NCBI GenBank assembly: GCA_028386065.3
Contig: JAKUCV010004429.1
Location: 23,409-87,408 of the forward strand
Length of the DNA: 64,000 nucleotides
From: Turnera subulata
Taxonomy: Eukaryota > Streptophyta > Magnoliopsida > Malpighiales > Passifloraceae
Direction of reading: 5' to 3'
A program made the translations under genes and the position numbers. The notes under the pieces were generated by a model. That model searched no databases. It worked only from the letters and a program-made list of their open reading frames with translations, and was not told the DNA's origin. This document shows, piece by piece, positions 54,221 through 64,000 of the stretch; positions within the stretch are counted from its first letter, which is position 1; each line of letters opens with the position of its first letter.

Positions 54221-56290
54221 TAGTTTTTGGCATGATTTTAGATATAATTTGTTCTCATTCCATCATGATTATCTGCCTTCCTTTGCGCTATCTCATCATG
54301 TTCCATTAAATCCCATCCCTTACTGTATGATTAGTGATTCCAGGTGCATTTCGAAGAATTTTGGAGGATTTTATTGAAGAATTCGCAGGAACTCTCTCTG
54401 CACAGCCTGAGCCTGTTTCGGGACTTTGAGAGCCTGTTGTTCATTGCAGAATCAATAAAAGGTCACAAATCCTCCTCCAGTCACACCATATCTATTGGAG
54501 TTCGCTACCCCTGCCTTGATCCACAAGGTCTCCATGCCACCACACCAATTGCAAGAGACGTTGAAATCAATTGCTAGGAAAAATCGAGAAAGATTGCAAA
54601 CAGGCCCACCACAGGCTCAGCCTGTGGAATCTACAGAAACCAGAAACACGAAGAAAAGAATATAAAATTCCACCACTTGCAGAATTTTCAACCCAACAAT
54701 CACACCCTGAGCATTTCAGAAGACTTTCAGGAAGAGAGAGAGGCATTAATCATTTCGCCTAGGGAATATTCCACTTAAAGAATTATTATCTTCTCCAAAA
54801 GTCTTCTAAATCTACTGCCTGTCAGAATTCAGCCTATCAACACGCTTCCCATGGCACCTTATCCTGTTGAACATCATGGGCAAACTGAATTCCAACTTGC
54901 TCAACTCCCATACCTCCCAGAAAGTGGAGAAGAGAGAAGAGGAGGAGCCGCGCCTATAAATAGGAAGAAGGAAGATGAACTGGGCATTGAATTTAACCAT
55001 CGATCAAACACCCATAAACTTGCAGAAGTTCTAGAACAATGGTAGAACCCAGAAACACCAAGGGTTTAAGGGAAACACCATTCTGCACCCTTTTTGGGGC
55101 AGAAATCGTGTTGTCCCTAACCTCTAGATTGTTCCAAACATTATGATATCCTTTATTTCTTTTGATTTTCTAAGTCTGAATATAAACTAAACAACCCCTC
55201 TTAGGTTGAAGGGGTGTAACATGTCTCTGATTTTATTGTAATAAATTGCTCATCTCATGTTCTTAACCCGTTTTCTTGTTTTGTTGTGGCAAATTTGCTC
55301 CATACCTGAGTCTTGATCAAATCCATGCATGATTACAGGTAGCAAGGTGAAGGACCGAGAGGTGAAACCATAGTTGCTGAAACAACAATAACCAACCCTT
55401 AGTTTCTGGCTTTTGATAGAAGTTAGGAATTAATTGAGGAATTAGCCCCAACACCAAATCTTAATCCCCTTGGTTTCATTGATGCGAAAGCATTAGGATG
55501 AGTGAGAATCTTGGGAGGCACCTTGAAGGTCGAGAGTGCCTGCAATAACTATTCTTTATAATTGATTTTGTGTTGTCGACAGGCTCAGCCTGTCGCAGCA
55601 CAATCAAGAAGATAATGCCACTTTTAGTCTGATTTTTTATTGATTATTGGGAAGCCTATCTTAATTTAGTAGTAGCTTGGTGAAAGACCGAGAGGTGAAG
55701 CCAGGTGTGCTAGACCAACAGTAGTCAGCCTTCACTCTCTAGCCGTTTGAGAGAAGATAGGGCGAGACTGTGGGTATTCAGCACCAATACTGAACTTCAC
55801 CCCTAAGTGAATGTCTACTCTACTAACAGAGGGTAGATGGAAGCTTGGGGAACTATCAATAAGATCGAAAGCCGTTGGTAGCACAATAGGTTGGGAGCCC
55901 CTTCAAGTCATCTTATTAAATACAAGGCGTCAACAGGCTCAGCCTGTTGTGATGCTGTTGAGCAATTTTAAACATAAAACAAGGCATGTGAACCCCGGAT
56001 GCCTAAGACTTCTCTAAATCTAACCTTTTCCTACTCAAACACTAGTATTACTTTTTCTCCCTTGTTTATTTTAAGTTTCAATTTGCATTCACCCAAAAAT
56101 CCACTTCTGTTTAATTGTTTGAAGCCTAATTCATCTAATTAAAGAGTAACAGACTCAACCCAGTCCCTCTGGTTACGACCATGATAAAGTACTACAACAG
56201 CCTGTGCACTTGTAGGATCCATTGAGGATAATAGTTGGACAGTGGGGCCCACGTCAGGCTCCAGATCCTAGGCCCACCCTGCAAAGAGAG
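54221..56290. other. LTR-like region with a repeated palindrome, no gene
   Basis: The 15-bp palindrome-like ACAGGCTCAGCCTGT occurs three times (54611-54625, 55579-55593, 55933-55947), with a related ACAGCCTGAGCCTGT at 54402. A repeated aaggaccgagaggtgaa / aagaccgagaggtgaag unit occurs near 55350 and 55683. The end (cccagtccctctggttacgacc, 56160) resembles the 3' end of gypsy LTRs from memory. Probably an LTR relic; boundaries not established. Confidence 0.4.
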
Positions 56291-57300
56291 ATCACACAAG
56301 CAATTTACTCTCCCTCCTCAAAACAATATCATGCATGATCATATAGGATTGGCATCGCACATCAAAATACCCAAATAGTCAAGCATTCACATTTGAAAAT
56401 AGGATAGGATTCATGCATTTTCATTAGAGTATTACACATGGACATGCATATCATTTGGTAAGCTTGCATATACTTAGAATAGAACGAGCATGGTTCACAC
56501 ATAGTCATGCATAAGAGACACGATAAAGTTTGCAGCTGATCAACTCTTAATGTTAAGCATGCATTGTCATAGCATGACAAAGGTAAGACATTAAGAGAAT
56601 TACAATAGACATGCATATGGATTGATAAAAGGAAAGGGAGAAACATCATCGCGGTATGACGGATCTGTAGATATGTGACGGCCTCAGGTAATGGGCTCGA
56701 TGGGACGATCATCGGAAACGGTCTCAGAAGATGAAGATATGATAAGTAAGTGAGATGAGAGAAGGCAAAAGTAAGAAAAAGCTTTTGAAGGGACTATTTA
56801 TACAGCAAGGGAAAGAAGAGAAAAGAGGCAGGGAGACTCTGTCAACCCCACGAGGCCGACCGACCCCACCAATCTAGAGAAGGCCGGTCAGGGGTGGTCC
56901 CGGCAAGGCCGACTGGCCCTCCTCTGCCCATTTTACGCATTTTGTCCCCGATCTCCGCTTTGAGCTCCTATGGACCCGAATTTCAAGAAATTTTCTCATG
57001 ATATGTGTGATAAGTGGGTCCTGCACCCTTGGAAAAGAAAAGAGAAGGAAGAAAGAAAAAGAAAAAGACAAAAAATAGAAAAAAAAAAGAGAAGAAGAGA
57101 AAAAAAGAAAGAAAAGAGAAGGAAGAAAGAAAAAGAAAAAGAGAGAAAAGAGAGAAAGGAAAGGAAAAGAAGGAAAAAGGAGAGGAGAAGAAGGAAAAAA
57201 AAAAAGAGAAGGAAAAGAAAAATCTCTAATTCCCAGTAGAGTTCAATATGTTTGTTTTGAAAACCCTCACGTCAACCCTAATAAAACCTTTTAAGATAGA
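56291..57300. other. LTR-like relic and purine-rich low-complexity tract
   Basis: On the minus strand a TATA-like ctgtataaatagtccc (near 56797) is followed upstream by a ccggtc/gaccgg-rich segment (56860-56925), the same order as the promoters of the Tat LTRs here, so this may be another decayed Tat LTR. From 57038 to 57225 the plus strand is almost pure A and G; ORFs across it are composition artefacts. Confidence 0.4.
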
Positions 57301-57310
57301 ACCTTTGAAA

Positions 57311-57580
57311 GAATAAGCCTCTAACATTATTGAGTCTTAGGCATTCCCCGGCGCAAGTCGTTGACTGCCTACAAACCCTTAAAAAAACAAGCCTCTGAAA
57401 TTGTTGAGTCTTAGGCATTTCCCGAGCGCAAGTCGTTGACTGCCCACAAATCTATGAAAGAACAAGCCTCTGACATCCTTGAGTCTCAAGCATTCCCAGG
57501 CGCAAGTTGTAGACTGCCCAAAAATTGTTGAAAATAAGCCTTTGATATCCTTGAATCTTAGGCGTTCCCAGCCACAGCAT
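57311..57580. repeat. Tandem repeat, four units of 72-75 bp
   Basis: Units start at aagcct (57315, 57389, 57464, 57536) and share ttgagtcttaggcattccc and cgcaagtcgttgactgccc. The last unit is partial. Confidence 0.88.
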
Positions 57581-60129
57581 CTGGTCGTGGCCTCATCATA
57601 CCCTTTTGGGACTTGAGAAATTACAAGAATTCCATAAACCAAAACTATAAATAGGGGTCCCCACCCCCCCTCCCCCTTCATTTTTCCTTTGCCCCGAGAA
57701 CCACGCTCCTACGAGAGAGTAGTCACTCCCTCTTAGTGCACGTTTTTACAACTTTCTATCTCCCTCCTCCTCCCTCTCTAAGATAAAATAAAGGGTTTGA
57801 TATTCGCCCTCTTTTATCTCTCTTGCCTCCTCTAAGAAAGGAATTTGGGCGTGAAGTCGTCGTCTTCCTAAGCATTCCACACGGGATTGGTAGTTACCTC
57901 TCCCCGTTCGTGTCTCGCTTTTCTCTGAAGATGTTAGATCACGGTTGAGCTTAGGAATTGGGTAGTCACCCAGTTTCCACAAAATCAAATGGGTTAGAAC
58001 TTGGAGAACACTTTCAAAAGGCAGTTTTTAATCCTTGTCTGTGCTTTAGTGAAGGCATTATAATGCCAAAATTTTGTTAGAAAATATGTGCTTTTGTGAG
58101 GCGTAGTAACGTCGAGATTTTGTTAAAATGATTTGTTTCCTTGAATGCTTTGATTGTATGAATATTGTGTTCTACTTTTGTTTGGGGACCTCTAAAGGAT
58201 GATTAGGCGGCATTATGAGCATCCCAATCACGAAAGCAGCTCTTGGGCATATTCTCTCAAAATCAAAACTCGGGTCAGACAACCCACCTTTTTCAAAGAT
58301 CAAAATTCGGGTTGGACAACCCATTTTCAATGAACAAAATCTGGGTTTGTATACTCTTTTCTAATGCATTGTTTTAAAACTTGCATCCTTGCATAATCAT
58401 AGACATGATATGCATCTGAGAATACATTCAAGAACATGTTGCATCCTAGTTAGGATTTTTTATTAGAATGAGTTAGGATACAACTCATCTTTGTGCTTCT
58501 TAGTGTAGTCGCACTAAAAGTCCAAGAACTAAGAATCTATAAGCATCCTAGGATAGGATTTCGTGAATGCATCCTTGCACAAAAGCTTGCATCTTTGTTT
58601 AGAAATGGTATTTTGAGCTAAGCATTTCATCAAACACATGTTAGGCATTTTCAAATGAGCTAATATATGGAAGTTGTATAAAAATTTGGATCACCCATGA
58701 ATTGAATTGAACATCTAAGAAAGAATAGACCAAAGGTAGGATTAGTACAACTACTTACCTCAATGTTGAACTGAACAAGAAATGTAATACTTGAATGAAT
58801 AAAATCGGTGTATTAATGCGTTGTAGTTTGAAGCCACCTGGTCAATAATTAAAATCATAAAAGTAATGATATGAGATATGTAAACTTAGAAAAATTGAAA
58901 CAATACTAATATTGTCTGCTGGAAAATATATAAAAATTATATGTTGTTCTCTCACAAATTAGTACCCTAAGATAATGATATGATCAAAGTATTATATAAA
59001 GTGAGAGTTTAATTCTTGAGAGTCTGAAATTAAAATAATATACTTAAGACCTTAAGATCTTTTTATCAATTCAAAATGCAAGCCACTGTCAAGTTGAGGT
59101 TAAGTTTCCCACTAGGTTTTTATTAGAAAATAAAAAACTTCTGTCTAGTGGTATTTGTAAATTAAAAAGAGGGAACCCATATTTACACTCATTGATTAAT
59201 ATTGGAACTCCAGCTCTTATCAAGTAATGTATAACTAGAGCAACGTGTGGTTTTCTGGTTTCAATTTTTATGTTAAATTTCTATGTGTGTGTATTGTTTT
59301 GGTCTCAGTTGCAGTAGGAATTGCTCTTAAACCAATCATGCATTTTTCCAAAAATTGTATGAAATTGAAGTGTAATCTTGTTTCAAGTGATTAGGAATTT
59401 AGGATAGAGAGGAATGGATGTGGACCTTGAGCCGATTCTTTTTTTAAAAGAAAAGTTATATTGAAGAAAGGAATGATTAGTCATATTATTGGTTCTGTCT
59501 CACATTTTTCAAGTGCGCCTCAATCTCCCAGCTTCTCAAATGGTAATAGATAATGACGACGATCTAGTTGGGTTATGTGTGTGTAATTGATTGTTTGGGG
59601 AAGAGTTGCATTATATTTTGAAAGCAAAGACTCTGGTGTTAAATTGTTCACACTTCTAACATCTGGGAGGTCTTTCTTCACTTTCCCTACTTGACTAGCA
59701 GAGTAGTTTCTGCTACTGTTTAGTGGTTTTCCTGGCAGCCAAGAGTGTTTAATCGCATGACATCGTTTCCAGTGATTGAGGATCCACTTATTTGAAGTTT
59801 TCAGTGATTGAGGATCCACTCATTTGAAGTTATTATGGATTCATATTCACCTTGGTTTTCTATGTTTCATCTGTATGCTGAAAACTATGTTTGGATGAGC
59901 AAAAAATAAGTAGCAGAAGTTGTGATGATTTAATATGAACCCAGAACTGATTATATCTCATTATCTTGAATATGTATAGAGAAATTCGAAAGGAAGAAGA
60001 AAGAATTGAAATTTTTTTTGAATGCAAACTGATATTTGGCAAGTGAGTTGAATGCATTTGTCGAAATTAAGCTGTTATATTTGACAATCCACTGGTTGTA
60101 TAACAAAGTGTAACTGACATTTTTTTTAG
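57581..60129. other. Non-coding, retroelement-like in part
   Basis: A TATA-like actataaataggg at about 57643, then CT-rich leader-like sequence. Tandem duplication of a ~31-bp unit (cagtgattgaggatccact, 59771 and 59802). The string actcattgattaatattgg appears at 59197 and again at 60317. No gene recognised. Confidence 0.4.
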
Positions 60130-60177
60130 GATAACCTCTAAGGATGTGGTTGACATAATCAAGGCACAGCTTCAACG
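60130..60177 (+). CDS. Isolated exon resembling plastid ribosomal protein bL9
   Basis: A 48-nt exon between a T-rich tract ending in AG and a GT donor (gtactc). It encodes ITSKDVVDIIKAQLQ plus a split arginine, matching the conserved start of the bL9 C-terminal domain in plant chloroplast L9 (pattern SVTAQD-V/L-VDIIKSQLQ). The exon is phase-symmetric. Neighbouring bL9 exons were not found within about 1 kb on either side, so it is either an internal exon of a gene with long introns or a captured fragment. Confidence 0.5.
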
Positions 60178-61014
60178 GTACTCATTTCCCTTTTTAATTT
60201 TCACTTGATATTTCATACACTTAGTGTGAACTGTGAACATAGCACCTGGAAATATCATCTCAGTATATATATTTTTTTACCAAAAGCTAAGTAGTTATGT
60301 GATTCATTCTTGATGTTGAAACTCATTGATTAATATTGGAACTCCATCTTAGATTTGTTTGGTTGACAAAAAAAACATAAATATCCTTAATTAAAATATG
60401 TTAGAATAGGATTTGAAAGAGGATATACAACATGTGGGAATAAACAGGATTTGAGTTTTGACGACCAGTTTAGAATAGGATTTTGAGAAACTATTGAAAT
60501 TTGGACCAGAAAAAAATCTTAAAGAGACAAGAGGCGTAAAAAAAAAAAGAATTAAGGAAAGAGAAGGAAAAGAGAGAAGAAAAGAAACATACCACAGGAA
60601 GCGGTTGTATTGTTGATTAAAATCTGGAAAATATTAAAAAAAAAAGAGAGGTTAGGGATTAGGATTTTTTCATACGAAAAGAAAAAAAATAACAAAAAAA
60701 CAGCATAGAGGTAGTGTAGAGAAGGCTTACTAGAGTATTTGATAGCTACCTGTGATCGGCAACAAAAAAAACCCCAATTGAACCCCAATTGAACTGCAAC
60801 AAAAAAAACTCCGATTGAACTTTAAGAACACTGAGTTTAGAATTATAGGAGATGGAGATGGAGATGGAGATGGAGAGATAGTTTAGAGAGGGTTTGGGAG
60901 AGGTTGGCTGTTTTGTAACTTTGAGGGTTTTAGAAAAATAAGATTTTGGGAAAATCCAAACTTTTACTTTTGACCTAATTACCTTTTGTGTCCAAGTACA
61001 TGGCTTACCGCTGC
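60178..61014. other. AT-rich non-coding
   Basis: Includes a ggagat hexamer repeat (about 60850-60876) and a tandem aaccccaattg string (60770-60795). No gene seen. Confidence 0.45.
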
Positions 61015-61436
61015 GTGAATTTTATTCTTGTGAAAAAATTTTTTGTCACAATCTTTTCGTTTTTGGAGGGAAAAAATTTTTTTCCCGCAAAAAATTTGTG
61101 ACTAGTTTTCTAACTTAGTGACAAAATTAATTGGTCACAAAAAAATGTGAACAAGCAGTGACCAATTTTTATGACCGATTTTTATGCCATTTTTTGTGAC
61201 CAATATAATGGTCACAAACTTCTTGGAGGGAAAAAATTATGTTCCCGCAAAAAATTAGTGACCATTTTAAAGAGGTGGCGACCAATAAATTCGTCACATT
61301 CAAAAGTAAAAAAATTAGTCACAAAGATGGTCACAAAATTTATACAAGCAATTCTGGTCACAATTTCAGTCACAAACTGTGACCGAAAATTTTTGTCACA
61401 AAGAAATGGTCGCAAACTGGCATGTTTCTAGTAGTG
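61015..61436. mobile_element. CACTA-type transposon end with subterminal repeats
   Basis: Right terminus ...tttctagtagtg (CACTACTAGAAA read inward on the minus strand) at 61436. The 400 bp before it are filled with gtcacaaa/tttgtgac repeats in both orientations and a duplicated ggagggaaaaaatt...cccgcaaaaaatt block (61064 and 61225). Such subterminal arrays bind the transposase. The other end and any transposase gene were not found; it may be a truncated or miniature copy. Confidence 0.65.
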
Positions 61437-61567
61437 ATAGCTCCTTTTGATAAATTGAAAATCTAAGCAAGAACACACCAAAGGTAGGACTAGAGTATAG
61501 CTCCTTTGAATTGCATTCGAACAAGAATGTTGCATTCACTCTCATGATTTTGAAAGAAGTTGCATAA

Positions 61568-62816
61568 AAACACTACAAAAAAATTTGAAGACAGCTACGG
61601 TTTTTTCTCCATATAACTATGCTTATATTTGCAGTCTTGTTGAAGGGCTATACAATAGAAAGTATAGGAAGTTGTGTCGGTAAGTGACTATATAGCGAAC
61701 AACTTAGCTACACAACCACTCGTGTAGCAATGACAAAAGTTTACCTACACTTTTCAATTACGTAGCCATTTCATTTGTTCAAAAGTTACCTACACTTTTA
61801 TATAAGTGTAGCAAACTGCTTTTTTTGTCAGATTAGCAATTAATGTTTTTTACTACTTTCTTTCTTAGCTTCTTAATTTCTTTAAAATATGTCCAAAATT
61901 GAATTGAATAATTACTAGATTCCGGCAAATATACAATACATCAAGCTTGGCGTTTGAAAACCAGTTACAACCCAAATAGCCTCTAAGTTTACAGATCTCG
62001 CAATTTTAACAAAAAAAAAAAATATAAAGCCCTTGAAAATCAAAAGTAACAGTTTATATCATAAGATAACTGATAGAAATAGAATGCAGATAGAAATATT
62101 CATACAGTGGTCATAAATTTACCATTAACAACAATTAAAAAGGTGATGCAATCAAAACAAAAATAATGCTAATAATTGGTAGATTCAAGGGATCGGTGAT
62201 AGCGCTGGTGTCTTTGACATATTTAGTAAACTCTTAGCTGTAGAGTTGGCTCCATTTGTTATATCCTACTTGAAGGAGTGGGAGATTTTGTTCAGAGTAG
62301 GTTGTAGAAGAGATACAAGTAGTGTTCGGCAACTGCCCGAGATGTATCTAGCCAGAGTGGGACAGATCTCCTCCCTTAGCCGGTGTTTGGTCTGCATGCT
62401 TCGGTTTGATCTAGATTTTGTTGGATCCCCTTTTGCTTTTCAAAGATCTTTCTCCTCCAATCTTGAAAAATAAACATGGGGGAGAAAAAGAAAAGGGAGA
62501 GTTAACTCTTACCGGACTTGAAAAGGGAGAGTTAATTCTTAGAATAAAAAAGGCTCTTGCTGGATCTAAAAAGAGAGAAAATGTAATTGAGAGAGAGAAA
62601 CGTAAGTGGAAGTGGGTTAAGAGTAAAAGAATGTCTTTATAGTTATTTTTATATTAATATCGTGCTTAATCCACACAAGAAAGTGTTGCCTTTAGTTAAA
62701 AATAGCCACACAAGAAATTTTGTAGCCAAAATTTCTTCAAAAATTGAGGCATTGCTACTCTTATTACGAGCGTAGTGTAAAAAACGTAACTATATACTAT
62801 TTTTGTTGTAGTGAAA
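61568..62816. mobile_element. Non-autonomous CACTA element (1243 bp) with TSD
   Basis: 61571-62813, left end CACTACAAAAAAATTTG, right end tttttgttgtagtg (inverted CACTACAACAAAAA). The flanking trinucleotide is aaa on both sides, the 3-bp TSD size expected for CACTA elements. Subterminal regions carry gtgtagc/gctacac and cgtag repeats. No transposase; internal ORFs are short and unrecognised. Confidence 0.7.
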
Positions 62817-63239
62817 TCTTTTTTGAAAAGTGCATCAAATATAAAGAAAGACGTCTTTTTTATCAATATTTCTTTTAAAAAATACTTTGTGTAGCCTATG
62901 TGCCACAATTCTTTTAAACACCTTGTGTAGCTGACGAGCCACAATTCTGAACGAATGTTTTAAGATACCAAAGTTTTGAGAATGTGTCCTGAGGTAGTCA
63001 CCGAGGATTTGAGACGATTTTGCCGTCTAGTCAGACGATAGGGGTTCCCTTTAGGGAAGAACTACGAGAACTTTGAACCAAATGTGAGTAGGGGTATGTA
63101 GGCAATCTCAACTGGATGAGGCGCAAGCTTAAATATGTGAATATTGTGTGCTTTATTTCATAATTTTTTGTGTTTGTTTGTTTTGTTCACATGAAGTCTA
63201 TGATCCAACTATGAACTACACACATTTGCGCGGTATTAT
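62817..63239. other. Non-coding, leader-like sequence
   Basis: Contains gtgtagcctatgtgccacaattcttttaaa, then gtgtagctgacgagccacaattct (62890-62948), a short imperfect duplication. The stretch ggtatgtaggcaatctcaa (63093) resembles untranslated regions of gypsy elements. No gene. Confidence 0.35.
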
Positions 63240-63660
63240 TGTGAAAACCCAAATTTGACCCATGAACATTTTACTAAAAGTAGATTCTAAACATGCTCAA
63301 ATTTAAGGTTAATGAGATGATTTGATTTTAAGTTAAAGTATGATAAGAATTTAATTTAGTAGAATTAATGTATTTTGATAATCTAAACCTTTGTGCACTT
63401 AAACCTTATCATTAATGGGATAATTTAATCTTAGGGTAAAACATATAATGAGATTTATTTACATTAAAATACATTCCATTTTGCTCATTAGGCTCTTTTA
63501 GTTGTTTTTAACCCAATTATATTGAGATGATTTCTTTTTGGATTAGAAATAGGTTTAAGGGTCCAAGTTAATGAATTCTCCAGAGTTTATCCAGCCCATT
63601 AACACATTTCTTGCAGGCTAATTTTAGCTCTGATTTTCGTGGATCCAGACGAGAGAAAAA
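63240..63660 (+). mobile_element. Tat (A/F-type) LTR fragment, plus orientation
   Basis: Starts tgtgaaaacccaaatttgaccc and matches, inverted, the outer ~420 bp of F's LTR (24600-25031), including the aatgagatgattt motif three times. Similarity fades near 63660; the rest of the LTR is missing. Confidence 0.75.
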
Positions 63661-64000
63661 ATTTTGAGAAAACTCAGCTAGGAGAGAAATGAGAGAGTCA
63701 GTCAACCCAGTCAAAAGCCAAAGACCTAGTCTTTGTAAATCTTAACGATTTGGTGGGGCGAGAATGAGAACTTCCGGGAAGTACATTGGTTGAGTTGGGA
63801 ATGTTAGTAACAATAGACTTAAGCTAGAGGGGGGGTGAATAGCTTATGACCGAAAATTAAAAAACTTTGCAGGAAATGAAGTGCGGAATTGAAAAATGGA
63901 AGGACACAAGAAATTTATCCTGGTTCACACACACTCTACTAGTGTGGCTAATCCAGCCCTTCAAGTCTCACTTGAAGATTTCACTATCTACGTTAAGCTT
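63661..64000. other. Right edge, unassigned
   Basis: Contains agcttaagctagagggggggtgaatagc-like sequence and ggttcacacacactc. It looks like the border of another dispersed repeat running past the window. Not classifiable here. Confidence 0.3.

Noticed and set aside
56970..57239. Plus-strand ORFs rich in K, E and R
   Set aside because: Pure A/G low-complexity sequence; composition artefact.
59520..59819. Minus-strand ORF of 99 codons with varied composition (YSASQVGKVKKDLPDV)
   Set aside because: Looks protein-like, but I recognise no family, it overlaps a ~31-bp tandem duplication, and nothing adjacent supports a gene.

Overview
This is plant nuclear DNA, probably from a eudicot with a repeat-rich genome. 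The signs are the 5' end of a plant class XI myosin gene with plant-style short introns, one exon resembling plastid ribosomal protein bL9, and dense nested plant transposable elements: Tat-lineage and chromovirus Ty3/gypsy, a Cassandra TRIM, an RNase H-bearing L1-type LINE, CACTA elements and solo LTRs. No rRNA, tRNA or CRISPR locus was seen, apart from the 5S-like domains inside the Cassandra LTRs. The species cannot be named from the sequence.

Layout. (1) 1-2913: N-terminus of a myosin XI gene on the minus strand, running off the left edge; four exons with clean splice sites. (2) 3792-9904: an intact L1-type LINE on the minus strand between 16-bp target-site duplications (TSDs). (3) 9905-11597: non-coding, with a diverged 163-bp tandem duplication and a TATA box. 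(4) 11598-34587: Tat element 'A' on the minus strand, whose 3' end is lost and abuts an inverted LTR fragment. A is interrupted by an unusual chromovirus insertion (14414-19623), which has the same LTR end (U5) at both borders, and by a Tekay/Del-like LTR element 'D' (22197-32389). D itself contains a non-autonomous Tat element 'F' (23174-31256). (5) 34588-35070 and 53352-54220: two parts of a plant-mobile-domain (PMD) pseudogene. (6) 35071-53351: Tat element 'C' on the minus strand, splitting that pseudogene. C has two LTRs and decayed gag-pol. Between pol and the 3' LTR it has an antisense DUF7745/PMD-like ORF with an LTR-like promoter. C hosts a Cassandra TRIM, a 1.56-kb solo LTR inside the antisense ORF, and a 3.29-kb chromovirus solo LTR inside its own 5' LTR. 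(7) 54221-64000: LTR-like and low-complexity sequence, a 4-copy ~74-bp tandem repeat, the bL9-like exon, two CACTA termini and one short non-autonomous CACTA element, and another Tat LTR fragment.

Most of the window is retrotransposons inserted into retrotransposons, and several insertions are exact: removing the insert plus one TSD copy restores the host element's reading frame. The order of events can therefore be read. The PMD gene was hit by C, and probably by A next to it. A later received D and the chromovirus unit, D received F, and C received the Cassandra element and two further LTR elements that shrank to solo LTRs. The LINE looks youngest (perfect TSD, poly-A, both ORFs open).

The most unusual items are the U5/U5 chromovirus insertion, the LTR-like promoter in front of the antisense ORF of C, and the repeated polypurine-tract-like motif in F.
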